64,000 bases of DNA from Candidatus Saccharimonadota bacterium (GTDB lineage: Bacteria; Patescibacteriota; Saccharimonadia; Saccharimonadales; Saccharimonadaceae). Under the pieces are notes generated by a model. That model saw nothing but the letters and a program-made list of their open reading frames with translations. It had not been told where the DNA came from and did no database searches. Within the stretch, counting starts at the first letter, position 1; each line of letters starts with the position of its first letter. The stretch is taken from the NCBI GenBank assembly GCA_030528025.1, contig JAUMZP010000001.1, positions 124,001 to 188,000 on the forward strand, given 5' to 3'. Below are positions 7,852 to 17,222 of this stretch, piece after piece. The translations under genes and the position numbers were made by a program.

Positions 7852-8270
7852 CGGAGGATTCCTCCTGGTACAAGGAAGTTGAGTGCAATACCCATCACTG
7901 CGTATGCCAAAATACCAATGACAACATTGGTGATAACTGTCTTAGCTTGGGCTGTTTTATTAGCGTCACCGCTAGCGGTTGAGTAGAGAATACCAGCGTA
8001 AATAAGCGCGCCAACTGCTGCAATGCCAACACCGACATTCATGATTCTGAGAAAACCGACAAGTAGACTAGATATATTTTCTTCACTATCCTTATTAGCT
8101 TGAGCGTTACTATCAGTATCTGAGTATTCGGTCCTTGAACATTTGACTCCGGTAAAATCAAGGACACCACAGCCATCGCCTGCCGCCATCACCTGTGCTG
8201 GCACGGCAACGCCGCCGGCAAAAATTGCCAGCATTGCACCGAAGCCCAAGATCAATCGCTTATATTTCAT
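7848..8270 (-). CDS. T4SS pilin-like protein (paralog 6, first in operon)
   Basis: 140 aa from the ATG at 8270 (MKYKRLILGFGAML), which has AGGAA seven bases upstream. The longer upstream frame lacks a ribosome site. Signal peptide with cleavage after QVMA, a Cys pair (GCGVLDFTGVKC), an acidic loop, then two helices joined by YSTASGDANKTAQAKTVI. It is the most diverged copy at the end of helix 2. It heads the minus-strand array of six and is divergent from the VirB6-like gene, with about 345 bases between the two starts. Confidence 0.78.
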   Translation of the reverse strand: MKYKRLILGFGAMLAIFAGGVAVPAQVMAAGDGCGVLDFTGVKCSRTEYSDTDSNAQANKDSEENISSLLVGFLRIMNVGVGIAAVGALIYAGILYSTASGDANKTAQAKTVITNVVIGILAYAVMGIALNFLVPGGILR

Positions 8271-8616
8271 GATACTATTCCTACGCTGTAGTGTATACGA
8301 TATGAGCGGTGTTGTAAAGACTGGGGTGGGGTGCGGACAGAGTAGGAGCGAAGGGTTGAATGGTGACATTGGCATCGTGGCGCATAAAACTTGGGCTGCA
8401 AGGTCAATATTTTCTGAGTTAGGTTGCTTTTGTTGCTGGGTTGCTTTATGAGATGATGAGATAAATAGTGATAGTTTTTAGCTCTGCACAGGGGTAGGAC
8501 TATTCGCCAATAGCAGCCTGTATAACGCTAGAAGGGGTTGCGCAATAGATACGGCTTGACATGCAGGTAGCAAAAACTTGACCACTGTGCGATATTATGC
8601 TAATATCGAACAAGAC
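8271..8616. other. Divergent promoter region, pilin array / VirB6-like gene
   Basis: No gene fits here. Minus-strand promoter elements for the pilin array probably lie near 8290-8300 (GTATAC). A clear plus-strand promoter is listed separately. The shared region would let the pilins and the large membrane protein be controlled together. Confidence 0.5.
8578..8606 (+). promoter_or_regulatory. Promoter of the VirB6-like gene
   Basis: TTGACC (8578-8583), 17-base spacer, TAATAT (8601-8606). The ATG follows ten bases after the -10 element, so the 5' leader is at most a few bases. Confidence 0.65.
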
Positions 8617-11589
8617 ATGAACAGAGCGTGGCGAGTGTTTGCGCGGGCGAGGAGTTGTCTGCGGCAATATACGGGGTGGCTGGCACTACTAGTGGCAGTG
8701 CTGTTCGGGCTTGCGCTTGCTACTCCTACGCCAGTGCATGCTGCTGAGACGGCGCAGCGCCAGGGCGAGAACCTCATCTTTCGTCATAATACCTTCAAGC
8801 CGCATCGGGCTAGCGACAAAGATCTAACCGCTCGTGGCTTACCTGCTGGTGTGCACTTCTATGAGTATGAGCCGACGACCAACCGGCGCCAGACCATCAT
8901 CTTCCCAGCTGGTAGCGACCCACTACGTGCCAAGGAAGCGACGTATGTGGAATATATCTTTGTTGAGCCAGATACGTACAACAAGATGGATGATGCTATC
9001 GCTATCTCTGTTTCGGGGCAGCAGGAGGCCGCGCCGCAAAACAACGGTGGCCAGAACAACCAAAATAACCAAAATAACGGTGGTCAAGCTGAGCAAAACA
9101 CTGGTAATAATCAGAACAACGCCAACGGCCAAAATGGTGGGAATAACGGCCAAGCGGCAAATAATAACAATAACAACCAACCCCAAGACAAACCCGCCGA
9201 GCAAACAGATAAAGATGATGGTGCCACGACCAGTTGTAGTGGCACAGCGCTGGGAAGCATTGGCTGGATTGTCTGCCCGGTGAGTAACTTCATGGCGTGG
9301 ATTACCGACCAGCTCTACCAGCAGGTGGCGCAGTATTTGGCGGTGCAGCCACTCCAATCTGGTAGTGATGGCACACTCTTTCGCTTTTGGGCGATCATGC
9401 GCGACTTGGCTAATATTGCCTTTATCATCGTCTCGCTCATCGTAATTTATTCGCAAGTTACTAGTGTTGGTATTAGCAATTATGGCATCAAGAAGATGTT
9501 TCCGCGCCTTGTCGTGTCAATTATCGTCGTTAATATGTCGTTTTGGCTATGTGCGGCAGCGATTGATATTTCAAACATACTGGGCTTTCAGCTGCAGCAG
9601 CTGTTTGTCAATATTGCCTCAACGGTCAATGGGGCGGATTATAACACGCTTAACAAAATTACGTGGCCTAATATCATGAGTGCTCTGCTGACAGGTAGCG
9701 CTGGTGCAGTGGGTGCGGTGGTGGGAGTGAGTGCACTGGTGGGTGCGACCGATGGAGCACTGGCGATGGCTATTCCGCTGCTGGTAGGTGTTCTGCTGGC
9801 GGTTATCATCGCTGCGGTTATCATCGCGGCGCGTCAGGCGCTCATCACGATTCTTGTTATCATCTCGCCCTTTGCCTTTTTATTACATGTACTGCCTAGT
9901 ACAGAGAAGTATTTTGATAAGTGGAAGGATCTCTTTATGACGATGATGCTGATGTTTCCGCTGATGTCGATATTGTTTGGTGGATCGCGCCTGGCAGGGG
10001 TGGCTATCTTGACCAATGGCAAGGATGCGAATAATCTCAACCTCATCATCCTTGGCCTGGCAGTGCAGGTGGTGCCACTGGTGCTAACGCCCTTTGTGGT
10101 GCGGATGAGCGGCTCGCTGCTGGGGCGGCTGGGCGCAATCATGAATGACCCGCGGCGTGGTATTGTCGACCGGACGCGGACTTGGGCGCAGCAGAGGGCA
10201 GACCTGCGCAAGTCGCGCGTGCTTGCTGGCGATGCGCAGCGCAACTGGCTGGGTAATGCGGCGCGGCGGCGGGCCCTGAAGAAGCGCGCTATTCAGCAGC
10301 GAACCGATGCTTATACCAAGCGCTTTGAAACAATGGCCGACTTATCAGCGGTGGGGCGGAGCAATGATGAATATAACCGCTACACCGACCTGCGCGCCAA
10401 GGAGGGAGAAGCGCGGCGCGACCGAGCCTGGAATACTCGCCTCTTGCACGATGATGAGCTCAAGCAGCGAGCGCTCAATACCCAGCTCACCTCTGATGAG
10501 GCCAAGAATGCTGCCCACAAGCTTGATGCGCTCTACGATGAGTTGAAGCTTGGTGGTGAGGTGCCGGCTGGCCTGAGTCATGGCCTGGGGCGGCGCGCTT
10601 ATGCAGCGGCCGAGGTGGGTGCGCTAACGGAGATCCGCAGTGCGATGGCGCAGCGCGAAGTGCGGGTGAAGATCGACCGTGAACTCTTGGCTGATGGGGT
10701 AGTGGCCAATGCCGATGGTGTGGTACTGCGCGATGGCGATGGTGTTGCTCTGCGCCGCCGAATGGTCGATGGCCAGACGCTGCAAGACTACGCCACAGGG
10801 GTAGGGCATAAGAACTTGATGGTAGCAGGCCAGACGGCGCGGCTGCGCAAGGAGTTTGGTGAGCATGTTGCGGCCGAAGACCAGCTGATGCGCCACTTTA
10901 AGCTCAATAGCAGCCAATGGCAAGCTATGGCCGCTACGGGCGATACCGCCATCACCCTCACCGATGCCAGCGGCAACCAGCACACGTTCCGGGCAGATAA
11001 TGAGTATGTCAAGGAGGCGGCTATCGAGCACCAGTTCCGAGCTGGCTCGGCTGGCCAAAAGCGCGAGATTATCCGCGAGACTGGCCGCGAGATCGAATAC
11101 GTGGCAGATGATGGCACAGTGCAGGTGCGTCAGGGGTACAACTACGATGCTCGCGCAACTGTCTCGGCTGAGGCGGTGGCCTCTGGGGTGGCGGGTGCGG
11201 TGCCATTTGTTAATGACGTGACATATGATGCGATCTTGCGTGGCGAATACAACGGCACAGCTGCTGAGAAGATGCACTCGCTGCGTCAGGTCTTTGAGGG
11301 ACGGCTCAAGGCAGAAAACTTCGCAGGGGCAAATGATGGCGCGCTAGAACTGATCTATAGTATCCCCGACTTGCCCGACTACCAGCAGATCAAAGACTCG
11401 TATCTTCGCACCCTCTCGCCCGAGAAGCGGGCTGCTATCGAGCCGACTTTCGATCAAGCCTATGCTGAGCGTCACCAAGCCCTTCGTCACGATGCTTACC
11501 GCATCCTCAATACCCCAGAGCTTCGTCGCAATACCAATGCCGCCAACCGTGCTGTGTATGAGCGGTATGCAGAGCAGCCACATAGGTAG
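8617..11589 (+). CDS. VirB6/TrbL-like type IV secretion membrane protein with long C-terminal domain
   Basis: 990 aa. A signal peptide (LLVAVLFGLALATPTPVHAA) leads to an extracytoplasmic domain of about 90 residues. A low-complexity Asn/Gln/Gly linker (about residues 135-195) follows, then a polytopic region of about six or seven helices (roughly 225-505). The segment SNYGIKKMFPRLVVSIIVVN leads into WLCAAAIDISNILG, an arrangement common in Patescibacteria VirB6-like proteins. The remaining ~480 residues are soluble and rich in Arg, Ala and Glu, with no recognised domain. VirB6 proteins form the inner-membrane channel of type IV secretion systems. The position opposite six pilin-like genes supports this, although no VirB4 or VirD4 ATPase is in the window. 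The ATG at 8617 is preferred to upstream non-ATG starts. Confidence 0.75.
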   Translation: MNRAWRVFARARSCLRQYTGWLALLVAVLFGLALATPTPVHAAETAQRQGENLIFRHNTFKPHRASDKDLTARGLPAGVHFYEYEPTTNRRQTIIFPAGSDPLRAKEATYVEYIFVEPDTYNKMDDAIAISVSGQQEAAPQNNGGQNNQNNQNNGGQAEQNTGNNQNNANGQNGGNNGQAANNNNNNQPQDKPAEQTDKDDGATTSCSGTALGSIGWIVCPVSNFMAWITDQLYQQVAQYLAVQPLQSGSDGTLFRFWAIMRDLANIAFIIVSLIVIYSQVTSVGISNYGIKKMFPRLVVSIIVVNMSFWLCAAAIDISNILGFQLQQLFVNIASTVNGADYNTLNKITWPNIMSALLTGSAGAVGAVVGVSALVGATDGALAMAIPLLVGVLLAVIIAAVIIAARQALITILVIISPFAFLLHVLPSTEKYFDKWKDLFMTMMLMFPLMSILFGGSRLAGVAILTNGKDANNLNLIILGLAVQVVPLVLTPFVVRMSGSLLGRLGAIMNDPRRGIVDRTRTWAQQRADLRKSRVLAGDAQRNWLGNAARRRALKKRAIQQRTDAYTKRFETMADLSAVGRSNDEYNRYTDLRAKEGEARRDRAWNTRLLHDDELKQRALNTQLTSDEAKNAAHKLDALYDELKLGGEVPAGLSHGLGRRAYAAAEVGALTEIRSAMAQREVRVKIDRELLADGVVANADGVVLRDGDGVALRRRMVDGQTLQDYATGVGHKNLMVAGQTARLRKEFGEHVAAEDQLMRHFKLNSSQWQAMAATGDTAITLTDASGNQHTFRADNEYVKEAAIEHQFRAGSAGQKREIIRETGREIEYVADDGTVQVRQGYNYDARATVSAEAVASGVAGAVPFVNDVTYDAILRGEYNGTAAEKMHSLRQVFEGRLKAENFAGANDGALELIYSIPDLPDYQQIKDSYLRTLSPEKRAAIEPTFDQAYAERHQALRHDAYRILNTPELRRNTNAANRAVYERYAEQPHR

Positions 11590-11600
11590 AATACATAAAA

Positions 11601-11623
11601 CACTCCGCAGAGTATACGGAGTG
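11601..11623. terminator. Terminator hairpin between convergent genes
   Basis: CACTCCG..CGGAGTG, 7-bp stem with a 9-base loop, between the VirB6-like gene and the convergent 11643-12287 gene. T-rich flanks are weak, with AAAA on the left side. Confidence 0.5.
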
Positions 11624-11642
11624 ATGATTACAGTAGTGAGGT

Positions 11643-12287
11643 TTAGGCTTCTTTTTGTGTTTTTTGGGCTTTTTCTAGGTAATGCCGAGATTTTCTATCG
11701 GCATAGAAGCCTGCAGCAACCATCGCTCCACCGATGGCTACTCCAGTAGTGCCTTTCATGGCTTGGTCGAATGAATCTTGGTATCGTTGCGAATCGAGGT
11801 TGGCAACATCTGTTGGGTCAACTGTCTCTGTTTCATTTGGTGTAACTACTGTAATATGTGAAAAAATTGACGATGACTCATCTGGCTCCCAACGCGCACC
11901 ATAGCCAGTAGATAGCCTGATTCCTGCTAGGGCAACTGCCCCAAGGCTACCAATAAGGACACTAGTTCCAAACATTTTTTCAATTCTCCCGAGCCATGAT
12001 GATTCTTCTGCTCTAGTAAGAAGAGAGTCGATGTGCGCTTGATCGATTATTCTCTGGTTTGGTTGATCTGATTCGTCAACTGCAGCCTCTGGGCTTGCAG
12101 GTGTCTCGAAGCGGGCGGTTGGTGGAGTATATGGGTAGCTTGTCGTCCGGGTGGTAGGGAAGATAGCGGTTGGGCTGTCATCGCCTTTAGTGTGTTTAGT
12201 ATCGGCGAGGGTTGATGTGGGCAGCTCGGTTGCGAGGTCAGCTGGGTAGGCCTCATATGGTGCTGCATTCGCTCTTATGTCAGGCAT
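11643..12287 (-). CDS. Hypothetical membrane protein
   Basis: 214 aa with AAGGAG seven bases before the ATG. The first ~100 residues are Pro/Thr/Ala-rich and disordered-looking. A first membrane helix (TSVLIGSLGAVALAGIRLS, about residues 106-124) is followed by an acidic loop of about 50 residues, then a second helix (GVAIGGAMVAAGFYA) and a short basic tail. The Pro-rich arm plus hairpin-like membrane anchor resembles other accessory membrane proteins in this window, but no family is recognised. Function unknown. Confidence 0.65.
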   Translation of the reverse strand: MPDIRANAAPYEAYPADLATELPTSTLADTKHTKGDDSPTAIFPTTRTTSYPYTPPTARFETPASPEAAVDESDQPNQRIIDQAHIDSLLTRAEESSWLGRIEKMFGTSVLIGSLGAVALAGIRLSTGYGARWEPDESSSIFSHITVVTPNETETVDPTDVANLDSQRYQDSFDQAMKGTTGVAIGGAMVAAGFYADRKSRHYLEKAQKTQKEA

Positions 12288-12461
12288 TGTTTTCTCCTTG
12301 TGATTACTAGAAGTTATTGTGTGCTATGCCCATATATTACGAGCTGATGACATAGTTTGTCAAGCTAATAAGATCTGAAGCCTCTAACCATTACTCTCAT
12401 AATTTTAGTCTGGGTGAGGTGTGGTGGCCCAATACAGAAACTAATACTCTTATCCTCCACA

Positions 12462-12490
12462 CCCAAAACCCACCGGCCAAGCGGTGGGTT
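12462..12490 (-). terminator. Terminator of the ABC-2 exporter operon
   Basis: AACCCACCG..CGGTGGGTT, 9-bp stem with a 6-base loop. On the minus strand it is followed by TTTTGGG. It lies 30 bases past the permease stop. Confidence 0.8.
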
Positions 12491-12519
12491 ATAAAGCAAG
12501 AAACAGGGGTAATAGGCTG

Positions 12520-13734
12520 CTACTTGCGGGTAAAGATCTCGCGCAGGCTGAGCTTGCGGCTGTACTCGAGCGCGCCAAAGCGGAAGAGACGTACACCCAT
12601 CATGATGGCAATGGCGGCACAGACGGTCAAGATGCTAATGCTAATGGCAGCATCTGTCGCACTCAGGTTGCCAATCGCATTGCGCAGCATGAGTGGGATG
12701 GGCGAGGTGAGTGGGAAGTAGGTGATGATCTTGCTTGGCAGCGCGTCTGGTGTGGAGACGAGCATAGCGGCGGCATAGAGCGGCGCAAAGAGCAGGATCA
12801 TGATGGTGGCAAAGAAGCTCCCGGCTTCCTTAGCGGTTGGCACAGCAGCGCCGATTGCCACCAGCATACCGGTGAAGAAGAGGAAGCTTGCAGCAAAGGC
12901 AAGGAAGCCGACTCCAATCCGCACGGGGTCGACTGCAATGTGCGAGAGGTCGACATCGGGTAGCTGCAGCTGGTCTTTGAAGAAGATGTAGGCGATGAGT
13001 ACTGGCAAAATAACGAGCAACCCCTGAATAAACGCCAGAACGATGAGCGAGATAATCTTGCCGATGATGAGTGTGCGAGCGTGCACTGTGGTGAGGATCA
13101 TCTCGATGACACGGTTTTCCTTCTCCTCTGTTGTGCTGGTGAGCATTTGGTTGCCGAAGAAGCTAATGAGGAAGTAGAACAGCACCAAGAAAACTCCCGG
13201 TAGGATCATCTCATTGATGGCGTTGTATTCTTTGCCGTTTTTGTAGACGGTGTTTTTGGTATTGACCTTGTCTTGGATAACCATGCGCACTGCTGGGCTG
13301 ACCTCTGATTGGACAGAGTTAGAGAGCAGGCTCTTGGCAATACCGCTATAGCGGCCGTTGTCGAAGAGTCCCACGTCTTTGCCATAGACTTCCACTCGTT
13401 CCTTAGCGATGTCTTTGGGGTAGTAGATGTAGGCATCGAGCTTACCTTCTTGGACCCGCTTGATGGTGGCGTCTTTATCCGCGGCAGTGACAGGCTGAGC
13501 TTTGGTGGCGGCGAGCAGCTCTGGCTTGATGAGCTTGGACTCATCTGTCACGGCAAAGCTAAAGGCTTGCTTCTCGAGGTTCTTGGCAGCATCCGCCGAA
13601 GCTTTGTTAGAGAGGAAGATAACCCCAAAGAGCACGGCAAACACCAGCGGGAAGCTGATTGCCGCAAGCCAAAACGACTTCTTCTTGAGCGAGCGGGTAA
13701 TCTCGAACCGAATGACGGTAGATAAATTATGCAT
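12520..13734 (-). CDS. ABC-2 type transporter permease (NatB-like)
   Basis: 404 aa from the ATG at 13734. It has one N-terminal helix (FWLAAISFPLVFAVLFGVIFL), then an extracytoplasmic domain of about 150 residues. Five or so helices follow from about residue 180, beginning MILPGVFLVLFYFLISFFGN and ENRVIEMILTTV, a conserved coupling region of NatB/YhaP permeases. It should pair with the ATPase just upstream (one base between that stop and this ATG) to export a substrate such as sodium or a small toxic compound. The substrate cannot be told from sequence. Confidence 0.85.
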   Translation of the reverse strand: MHNLSTVIRFEITRSLKKKSFWLAAISFPLVFAVLFGVIFLSNKASADAAKNLEKQAFSFAVTDESKLIKPELLAATKAQPVTAADKDATIKRVQEGKLDAYIYYPKDIAKERVEVYGKDVGLFDNGRYSGIAKSLLSNSVQSEVSPAVRMVIQDKVNTKNTVYKNGKEYNAINEMILPGVFLVLFYFLISFFGNQMLTSTTEEKENRVIEMILTTVHARTLIIGKIISLIVLAFIQGLLVILPVLIAYIFFKDQLQLPDVDLSHIAVDPVRIGVGFLAFAASFLFFTGMLVAIGAAVPTAKEAGSFFATIMILLFAPLYAAAMLVSTPDALPSKIITYFPLTSPIPLMLRNAIGNLSATDAAISISILTVCAAIAIMMGVRLFRFGALEYSRKLSLREIFTRK

Positions 13735-13735
13735 G

Positions 13736-14479
13736 TTAGTTGTCCTCCTTGCTGGGCTGGCTATAGACCTCGATGAAGATATCGTCGAGCGATTTGCTGC
13801 CAAACTGCGTGCGTACCTCGTCTATTGTGCCATAGGCATGAGCCACGCCATCTTTGAGTAGCAAGATGCGGTCGCATAAGCGCTCGACTTCGTCCATCTG
13901 GTGGGTGATCATCACGACTGTGGCACCCTTGGCTTGGTGTTCCTCAATGATCTCCATCAGTAAGCGCCGGTTGACAGGGTCAAAGCCCTTGGTAGGTTCG
14001 TCGAGGATAATAAGCTCTGGGTCGTTAATAATGGTGATGCCGAGCTGGACCTTTTGTTGCTGGCCACCACTGAGCTTGTCCAGGCGGGTCTTGGCTTTGT
14101 CGGCCAGGCCAACCCGCTCGAGGAAGGCGAGTGACTTGCTGCGAGCTTCGCTGCGGCTAAGGCCCTTGAGCTGGCCAAAGTAGATCATCGTATCGATGAC
14201 ACTCTCCTTTTTGTAGAGGCCACGCTCCTCTGGCAGGTAGCCAAGCTTGACGTCGCCCGAGACAGAGTATGGTTTACCATTGACGAGTAGCTTGCCATCA
14301 GTTGGTTGATAAATGCCGAGGAGTGAGCGGATCGTGGTGGTCTTGCCCGAGCCATTACTCCCCAAAAAGCCAAACGTCTCGCCGCGTTTCACCTCAAAAC
14401 TGAGGTCGTCGATGACGCTGGTCTTGCCAAATTTCATCGAAAAATGGCTGACGGTGATAATAGAATCTGTTACTTCCAT
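13736..14479 (-). CDS. ABC transporter ATP-binding protein (NatA-like)
   Basis: 247 aa with Walker A GSNGSGKTTT, Q-loop LGYLPEERGLYKK, signature LSGGQQQKVQ, Walker B LIILDEPTKGFDP and the switch His in MITHQMDEVE. The PEERGLY Q-loop and the C-terminal extension (GSKSLDDIFIEVYS) are typical of the ABC-2/NatA subgroup. A TATGAT element lies exactly six bases before the ATG, so transcription is probably leaderless. First gene of a two-gene exporter operon. Confidence 0.92.
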   Translation of the reverse strand: MEVTDSIITVSHFSMKFGKTSVIDDLSFEVKRGETFGFLGSNGSGKTTTIRSLLGIYQPTDGKLLVNGKPYSVSGDVKLGYLPEERGLYKKESVIDTMIYFGQLKGLSRSEARSKSLAFLERVGLADKAKTRLDKLSGGQQQKVQLGITIINDPELIILDEPTKGFDPVNRRLLMEIIEEHQAKGATVVMITHQMDEVERLCDRILLLKDGVAHAYGTIDEVRTQFGSKSLDDIFIEVYSQPSKEDN

Positions 14480-14568
14480 AACAATATCATATCATATAGA
14501 GGTACGATATCAAGAGGAGCGATATAGCATCAAAAAACATAGCCCACCAACCATGCTACAATACTCCT

Positions 14569-16029
14569 ATGAAACTGAAACAACTGATGATGCCACTGCC
14601 GTATCGGCGTTTGGTGATTGCATTTGTGGCGGGGTTTTGTGTGATGGTGTTTGAGCTGGTGGCAGCGCGGGTGATGTCGCCAGTGGTAGGGGCGTCGACG
14701 TATGTGTGGGCGAGCATTATTGGTGTCATTATTGCGGCAATGAGCCTGGGCTACTGGCTGGGTGGCGTGCTAGCCGATACGCGCTCGCGCGATGGCGATG
14801 TGGCGTGGCTGCTGCTTGGTGCGGCGCTGCTAATGCTAACAATGCTATGCCAATACCACGATATATTGCGGTGGGTGGCTCAGCTACCGATCGATGTTCG
14901 CCTACAAGCTACAGTGGCGGCGAGCCTGCTCTTTGCACCAACCAGCCTGGTGCTGGGAGCAGTGAGCCCCTACCTGGTGGAGCGGCAGACAGACACGCTG
15001 GCGCGAACGGGACGGTCGGTGGCGTCACTGAGTGCGGTGAATTCGATTGGTGGGATTGTTGGTACCTTTGCGGCGGGGTTTTTCTTGTTTGACTGGTTGG
15101 GGATTCACGATGTGCTGGTGGTGCTTATTAGCCTGCTTGTGCTGGCCAGCTGGCTCATGGTGCCGGGCCAGCGTTGGCAGTGGCGCGTGGTAGTGAGTGT
15201 GCTGTGTGTGGGCTTGGCGCTGGGCTATCGCGTGGCACCAGTGGTGCGAGCCCAGGCCGCGCAGACGATCGATACCGCCGCGGCGCACTACACACTCCAG
15301 CAATGGCGCCAGCAGGATGGCGCGATTATCCGCGGGATTGCCAGTGGCCCAGCTGGTGTGCAGTCTGGTGTGTCGGTGCTGCGGCCGAATGACTTGGTGT
15401 TTTGGTACACCCAGCAGATGGCTCGGGCGGTCGAGCGGGTGCCGCACAAGCAGCGGATATTGGTGCTGGGCGGTGGCACCTTTACGTTGCCGCGTTATCT
15501 AGCGCAGCGCTATCCTGATAGTCGCATCGATGTGGTCGAGATTGACCCAGGGCTGCTGCCGGTGGCGCAGCAGTATTTTTTTTATAATAATCCTCGCAAT
15601 GTCCGGCCGATTTTTCAGGACGCTCGGGTGTTTTTGGAGCGCACTACCGAGCGTTACGACGTTGTCCTCGTTGATGTCTATAATGACGGCGATGTGCCGG
15701 CCTCGTTGGTGACTGAGGAATATGCGGCGGCTCTGCGGCGACACCTCCAGCCGCACACTCAGGTGGTGGTGAATATGATTGCTAGCCGCCAGCCGGCCTG
15801 TTTGCCGCTGTTTGCTACCCAAGATGCTCCGTATACTCGGCTTTTGGGACCGGGGCGTTTTTATTATCGGCAACCCGATGGGTCGTATAGTAATATTGTC
15901 GCCATCTATGGCCACGAGCAGCCGCAAACTGGCCAGTCTGCGCCGTTTGCTCGCCAGGCACCATACCGGGACAACTATGCACCACTCGAACGGCTACGCC
16001 AACAATGTGAGCTGGCGGTGGGGCGATAA
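14569..16029 (+). CDS. Fused membrane/spermidine-synthase-like protein
   Basis: 486 aa. The N-terminal ~220 residues hold six or seven membrane helices (FVAGFCVMVFELVAARVMSP start, typical of fused MFS/spermidine synthases). The C-terminal ~230 residues are a Rossmann methyltransferase-like domain with glycine-rich RILVLGGGTFTLPRYL (about residues 303-318), the acidic VVEIDPGL and the active-site region DVVLVDVYNDGDVP. Canonical enzymes transfer aminopropyl groups to putrescine. The membrane-fused form is of uncertain substrate. TACAAT lies six bases before the ATG (leaderless). Confidence 0.82.
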   Translation: MKLKQLMMPLPYRRLVIAFVAGFCVMVFELVAARVMSPVVGASTYVWASIIGVIIAAMSLGYWLGGVLADTRSRDGDVAWLLLGAALLMLTMLCQYHDILRWVAQLPIDVRLQATVAASLLFAPTSLVLGAVSPYLVERQTDTLARTGRSVASLSAVNSIGGIVGTFAAGFFLFDWLGIHDVLVVLISLLVLASWLMVPGQRWQWRVVVSVLCVGLALGYRVAPVVRAQAAQTIDTAAAHYTLQQWRQQDGAIIRGIASGPAGVQSGVSVLRPNDLVFWYTQQMARAVERVPHKQRILVLGGGTFTLPRYLAQRYPDSRIDVVEIDPGLLPVAQQYFFYNNPRNVRPIFQDARVFLERTTERYDVVLVDVYNDGDVPASLVTEEYAAALRRHLQPHTQVVVNMIASRQPACLPLFATQDAPYTRLLGPGRFYYRQPDGSYSNIVAIYGHEQPQTGQSAPFARQAPYRDNYAPLERLRQQCELAVGR

Positions 16030-16098
16030 CGCCTGTTGCCCGCAGCCCAGCAAACGTATATGATGAAGGGTATATTAGTTAATACTGAGGAGTTATTC

Positions 16099-17157
16099 AT
16101 GCTTGACCAACCACACGTTGTTGCCCAACACGACCCAGCCAATATGCTCGGCGTCGTTGCGCAGCTGCCCGAGCAAGCGTCTACTGATATTACTGTTGAA
16201 TCGACCACCCACCAGTCGTCACCAGCCATTGAGGCGGTCGTTCTAGCTGGGATGGGCGGCTCGGCGCTGGCGGCCGATGTGATTGCGGCACTGCTGGGTA
16301 ACCAGTTAGCTATACCACTAGTAGTTAGCAAGGGCTACGACATCCCAGCGTTTGTGAATAAAACAACACTAGTCATCACCATCAGCCACTCGGGGAATAC
16401 CGAGGAGACGCTGTCGTGCTATCAGCAGGCGCAGGAGCGTCAGGCGCAGCTGGTGGTATTATCGTCGGGTGGTACGCTGCTCGAGTGGACAGCGCGTGAC
16501 GGTGTGCCACACGTGCGTATTCCGACTGGCTGGCAGCCGCGAATGGCGACGATTTTTCATTTGCGAGCCTTGGCCAAGTTGCTGCACCATTGTGGGGTGA
16601 TTGACGGCCAGCTCTACCAGCAGATTGGCGATAACGCCGACTGGTTGGCTCAGCAAGTGGCGGCCTGGGCACCTGATGTGCCCACAGCTGACAACTATGC
16701 CAAGCAGCTAGCCATGCTTACGGTAGGCAAAATACCGGTGTTTCTGGCTGGGGAAATCACCTGGCCGCTGGCGTATAAATGGAAAATCAGCTGGAACGAA
16801 TCAGCCAAGAACATCGCCTTTTGCAATCGCTACCCCGAGTTTAGTCACAACGAATTTATTGGCTGGTCGTCACATCCGGTCGAGAAGCCATTTGCGGTGA
16901 TTGATTTGCGTAGCCAGCTCGAGCGGCCACGTATTCGCCAGCGGATGGAACTCAGTGATAAACTCCTCAGCGGCAAACGCCCCAAGGCTCACCCAGTCGA
17001 GTTGGTGGGGAAGACTTTGGTGCAGCAGATGCTCTGGGGGTTGGCGCTTGCCGACGCCGCCAGCATCTACACCGCCATCCTCAATGGCGTCAACCCCGAG
17101 CCAGTGGCCTTGGTGGAGCGCCTCAAGCACGAGTTGGCACAGATCGACCAACAATAA
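16099..17157 (+). CDS. Bifunctional phosphoglucose/phosphomannose isomerase
   Basis: 352 aa. Two SIS domains: the first contains AGMGGSALAADVI and TLVITISHSGNTEETLS (the sugar-phosphate-binding serine loop). The C-terminal part contains WKISWNESAKNIAF and FSHNEFIGW, with the catalytic Glu/His region of archaeal-type PGI/PMI. It interconverts glucose-6-P, mannose-6-P and fructose-6-P. The ATG at 16099 has GAGGAG seven bases upstream; earlier ATGs at 16060 and 16063 have none. It may be the only glucose-6-phosphate isomerase of the cell, feeding glycolysis and glycan synthesis. It ends at a strong terminator. Confidence 0.9.
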   Translation: MLDQPHVVAQHDPANMLGVVAQLPEQASTDITVESTTHQSSPAIEAVVLAGMGGSALAADVIAALLGNQLAIPLVVSKGYDIPAFVNKTTLVITISHSGNTEETLSCYQQAQERQAQLVVLSSGGTLLEWTARDGVPHVRIPTGWQPRMATIFHLRALAKLLHHCGVIDGQLYQQIGDNADWLAQQVAAWAPDVPTADNYAKQLAMLTVGKIPVFLAGEITWPLAYKWKISWNESAKNIAFCNRYPEFSHNEFIGWSSHPVEKPFAVIDLRSQLERPRIRQRMELSDKLLSGKRPKAHPVELVGKTLVQQMLWGLALADAASIYTAILNGVNPEPVALVERLKHELAQIDQQ

Positions 17158-17162
17158 TAACA

Positions 17163-17208
17163 AGCCCCGCAGTAATTGCCTGTTGCGATTGCTGCGGGGC
17201 TATTTGTT
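17163..17208 (+). terminator. Terminator of phosphoglucose/phosphomannose isomerase
   Basis: AGCCCCGCAG and CTGCGGGGCT form a 10-bp GC-rich stem with a 19-base loop, followed by ATTTGTTT. It lies directly after the stop. Confidence 0.8.
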
Positions 17209-17222
17209 TAACCGATAGTCTA

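Noticed and set aside
10624-11277. 217-aa minus-strand frame inside the VirB6-like gene
   Set aside because: Antisense shadow of a long continuous plus-strand frame.
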